A stretch of DNA of 64,000 nucleotides, taken from positions 3,472,001 through 3,536,000 of the forward strand of contig NZ_CP011868.1 of the NCBI RefSeq assembly GCF_001294645.1, written 5' to 3'. Positions 61,392-64,000 of this stretch are shown here, in pieces. The position numbers and the translations under genes are program-made. Positions within the stretch are counted from its first letter, which is position 1. Each line of letters opens with the position of its first letter. The DNA is from Pseudonocardia sp. HH130629-09. Lineage in GTDB: Bacteria; Actinomycetota; Actinomycetes; Mycobacteriales; Pseudonocardiaceae. The notes under the pieces were generated by a model, which made no database searches, was not told the origin of the DNA, and was given only the letters and a program-made list of their open reading frames with translations.

Positions 61392-64000
61392 CCGGCCACC
61401 GCCACGGCCCGGGCGCGGGCGGCGCGGCGTGCGGCGGCGCGGCCGTCACCGGGCGGCGGGGCCGGTGGGTCCGCCACCGGTGGGGGCCCGGCGACCTCGG
61501 CCGGAGCGGGCGCTGTCGGCGCCGTCGCGGTGAGATGCCGGGCGAGGTCGCGGACGGTGGGGTGGGCGAACAGGTCGACGACGGTGAGCTGCGGGTCCAG
61601 CTCGACGAGCCGCCGGTGGGCCAGGACCAGGGTCAGCGAGGACGCACCGAGCTGGAAGAACGGGGTGGTCACCTCGACCGGTCCGCCGAGCAGGTCGCTG
61701 AACACCCGCGCGACGGTCCGCTCGACGAGCGGGTCCGGGGGTCCGGCCGGCGGGGGCGCGAGGACCGCTGCCCGGGCCGCCGGCACCGGGGCCGGGGCCG
61801 GGGACGCCTCGGCGGGGACGGCGGGCGACGGGGCGCTCGATGTGGCCGACGTCGTCACCACGAGCTCGACGAGCCCCTCGGCGGATGTCCGCTCGGCGAC
61901 GGTCGCGCCCCGGGTGCGCAGCTCGGCGCGCAGCCGCTGCACCCACGGGGCGGCGACGGCGAGCGCGTCGACGGGGCCGATGCCGTCGCAGCCCACGGTG
62001 AGCCGCAGCTCGATGCCCTGCGGCGGTACCGCGGGCCATCCGGAGGCGGCGGGCTCCTGCCCACCCGCCGCGGCGGTCACGTCCGCCCCTGTCCCGGCCG
62101 ACTCCACTCCGGTCGACGACGCTGCGCCCGACGACAGCGCGGGCGACGTAGCCGCGGGCGACAAGGGGATGGAGGCGAGGGCGGGCACCGGAGCCGTGGA
62201 GGCCGCGGCCGACGGCCCGACGGGAGCCGCGGCCGAGGCGGCCGGGGCTGCCGTGGACACCGGACCGGACGTCCTGGACCGGTTCGCGAACGGGTTCGGC
62301 AGGGCGCCGTGGTCGACCTTGCCGTTGGTTGTGATCGGCAGCTCCGCCAGCACGACGAAGCGGTTCGGCACCATGTAGGGCGGCAGCGCCGCGCGCAGCG
62401 CGGCCGCCAGCTCGCCGTCGCCGGGCGGGGTCGCCGGGTCGGCGGGCACCACGAACGCGACGAGCCGGGGCCGGTCGTCCGGGCCGCGGACCGCCTGGGC
62501 GACGGCGTGGCGGACCGCGGGCAGCCGGTCCAGGGTCGCCTCCAGCTCCCCCAGCTCGATCCGGTGACCACGGATCTTCACCTGCCGGTCGGTGCGGCCC
62601 AGGAATTCGATGGTGCCGTCCGGGCGCCACCGCCCGAGGTCACCGGTCCGGTAGAGGCGGGTGCCGGTGGTCGGGTGCACGGCGAAGCGGGCGGCGGTCT
62701 GGTCGGGGTCGCCGACGTAGCCCTCGGCGAGCCCGTCGCCGCCGATGAACAGCTCCCCGGGCCGTCCCACGGGGCAGGGCCGGCCGTCGTCGGGGTCGAG
62801 GACGTGGAAGCTCTGGCCACCCAGCGCACGGCCGTAGGGGATGCTCGGCCAGGCCGGGTCGACCTCGTCGACCGGGTAGGAGATCGACCAGATCGACGCC
62901 TCGGTGGCGCCGCCGAGACCGACCACCCGTGCCTGCGGGGCGAGCGCGCGCAGCCGGTCGGGCAGGGTCACCGGGATCCAGTCGGCGGACAGGAACACCT
63001 GGCGCAGCGACGCCAGCGCGCGCCGCGTCGCCTCCGGTTCGATCTCGGCGTACTCGACGAGCATCTCCAGCAGTGCGGGCGCGGTGTTCCACACGGTCAC
63101 GCGGTGGACCGCCATCAGCTCCAGCCAGTGACCGGGGTCGCGCTGCCGGTCGGCGTCGGGCAGCACCACCCCGCCGCCGACACCGAGTACCGAGAAGACG
63201 TCGTAGACCGACAGGTCGAAGCTGAACGCCGACAGGGCGAGCACCCGGTCGTCCGCGCGCAGCGGGTAGCGGGACTCGAGGTCGTCGAGGGTGGTGCGGG
63301 CGGCGCGGTGGGCGATCCCGACCCCCTTCGGGGTGCCGGTCGACCCTGAGGTGAAGATCGCATAGGCGAGGTCCCCGGGGTCGGCGCGGCGCGAGGTCGC
63401 GGCGCCCCCGACGAGGACGCCGTCGGCGTCGAGGACGTGGGTCCGCACCCCGTCGGGCCAGGTGGTGTCGTCCCCGGGGGCGACGAGTGCGTGCCGCAGG
63501 CCGGACCGGGCACAGACCGAGGCGATCCGTGCGGCGGGCCACGACGGTTCGACCGGGACGTAGCCCGCACCGCTCGCGAGAACCCCGAGCAGGGCGGTGA
63601 CCTGCGCGATCCCCTTGTCCACGCAGACCGCGACCAGGTCGCCCGGCCCGGCCCCCAGACCCGCGAGCGCGGCACCGGTGCGGTCCGCGCGGGCGGCGAG
63701 CACGTCGGCGGCCACGCAGCCACGGGCGTCGAGCAGCGCGGGGCGGCCCGGCCGTACGGCGGCGCGCGAGGGGTCGTCGAGGAGCGGGCCGCACTCGGTG
63801 AACGGGTTCGGCCCGACCGGCTCGGCCGGAGCCGTCGACGGGTCGTGCCCCAGGGTGGGGTCGGTCCAGGCCCCCGGCTCGTCGGCCAGCCGGCGCAGCA
63901 GCCTGTGGTGGGCGTCGCGCAGCCCGGGCACGAACCCGGTGGGCAGGGTGTCCGCGCGCAGGTCCCAGTGCACCCGGAGCACGCCGCCCGCGTCGTGGAC
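61388..64000 (-). CDS. NRPS module end: Cy-A(Cys)-PCP (5' end beyond the window)
   Basis: A partial ~870-residue segment running off the right edge. It begins with the end of a Cy/C domain (VLRVHWDLRADTLPTGFVPG). The A domain has YAIFTSGSTGTPKGVGIAHR, FDLSVYDVFSVLG, VTVWNTAPALLEMLVEYAE, FLSADWIPVTLPDRL and GLGGATEASIWSISYPV. Reading the eight specificity positions gives D-L-Y-N-F-S-L-I, one step from the cysteine code DLYNLSLI of siderophore synthetases. An Ala/Pro-rich linker and an unassigned ~60-residue segment (IELRLTVGCDGIGPVDALAV) precede a PCP with FFQLGASSLTLV. It overlaps the PKS start (ATGA). Confidence 0.9.
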   Translation of the reverse strand, partial: VHDAGGVLRVHWDLRADTLPTGFVPGLRDAHHRLLRRLADEPGAWTDPTLGHDPSTAPAEPVGPNPFTECGPLLDDPSRAAVRPGRPALLDARGCVAADVLAARADRTGAALAGLGAGPGDLVAVCVDKGIAQVTALLGVLASGAGYVPVEPSWPAARIASVCARSGLRHALVAPGDDTTWPDGVRTHVLDADGVLVGGAATSRRADPGDLAYAIFTSGSTGTPKGVGIAHRAARTTLDDLESRYPLRADDRVLALSAFSFDLSVYDVFSVLGVGGGVVLPDADRQRDPGHWLELMAVHRVTVWNTAPALLEMLVEYAEIEPEATRRALASLRQVFLSADWIPVTLPDRLRALAPQARVVGLGGATEASIWSISYPVDEVDPAWPSIPYGRALGGQSFHVLDPDDGRPCPVGRPGELFIGGDGLAEGYVGDPDQTAARFAVHPTTGTRLYRTGDLGRWRPDGTIEFLGRTDRQVKIRGHRIELGELEATLDRLPAVRHAVAQAVRGPDDRPRLVAFVVPADPATPPGDGELAAALRAALPPYMVPNRFVVLAELPITTNGKVDHGALPNPFANRSRTSGPVSTAAPAASAAAPVGPSAAASTAPVPALASIPLSPAATSPALSSGAASSTGVESAGTGADVTAAAGGQEPAASGWPAVPPQGIELRLTVGCDGIGPVDALAVAAPWVQRLRAELRTRGATVAERTSAEGLVELVVTTSATSSAPSPAVPAEASPAPAPVPAARAAVLAPPPAGPPDPLVERTVARVFSDLLGGPVEVTTPFFQLGASSLTLVLAHRRLVELDPQLTVVDLFAHPTVRDLARHLTATAPTAPAPAEVAGPPPVADPPAPPPGDGRAAARRAARARAVAVAG

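Overview
The window is very GC-rich DNA (long GC-rich reading frames on every strand, GTG/TTG starts, GGAGG-type ribosome sites) from a high-GC actinobacterium. The mix of a chromosomal cat operon, homogentisate dioxygenase, P450 with ferredoxin reductase, IS110 element and siderophore-type NRPS/PKS would suit Pseudonocardia or a relative; the genus is an inference, not something read directly.

Layout. 1-2.9 kb: the tail of an upstream gene, a Pro/Ala/Gly-rich membrane-anchored protein (-) diverging from a TPR protein (+). 3-9.1 kb: enoyl-CoA hydratase, a GlcD/Dld-type FAD plus Fe-S oxidoreductase, a small unknown protein and an APC permease. 9.1-13.1 kb: a membrane protein, a secreted NlpC/P60 peptidase, a STAS protein lacking the phosphoserine site, and an SDR divergent from a TetR regulator. 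13.1-20.9 kb is degraded catabolic DNA: SDR and PucR remnants, a frameshifted hydrolase, an IclR gene broken by an 11-bp tandem repeat, an intact P450 with its ferredoxin reductase, and an FAD dehydrogenase split by an IS110-type element with a probable bridge-RNA leader. 21-28.3 kb: a truncated S1 protease, an ACR3/bile-acid-symporter-like carrier, and a minus-strand operon (MBL-fold protein, FAD monooxygenase, homogentisate dioxygenase) behind a TetR-MarR fusion regulator with a nearby palindrome. 28.5-31 kb: a large secreted alpha/beta hydrolase.

31-36.5 kb is a probable salicylate/salicyl-ester to catechol to ortho-cleavage block: esterase (-) divergent from a flavin monooxygenase, then catR-like LysR, catB (frameshifted as read), catA and catC. 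36.6-39.2 kb is another decayed stretch: cyclase and amidohydrolase remnants around a Cys-rich mini-protein and an SDR. 39.2-44.3 kb is one 1696-residue signalling protein joining hybrid histidine kinase modules to an RsbU-, RsbW- and RsbV-like partner-switch cassette. 44.5-48 kb is a carboxylic acid reductase.

48.1-64 kb (minus strand, running off the right edge) is the most distinctive region: a yersiniabactin-HMWP1-like metallophore operon with overlapping genes. In transcription order: an NRPS (Cy end, A predicted for cysteine, PCP), a KS-AT-KR-PCP-Cy-TE megasynthase, a lipoprotein binding protein, a DppB-type permease, one polypeptide carrying a DppC-type permease and two ATPase domains, and a stand-alone protein with two methyltransferase domains, one NRPS-like and one PKS-like. 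In HMWP1 two methyltransferases are embedded in the synthase; here the synthase lacks them and they appear together in trans, linked to a probable importer.

Several otherwise complete genes are broken by one base in G/C runs (hydrolase near 14415, catB near 34600, PKS near 58815), so read error must be separated from real decay before function is inferred.
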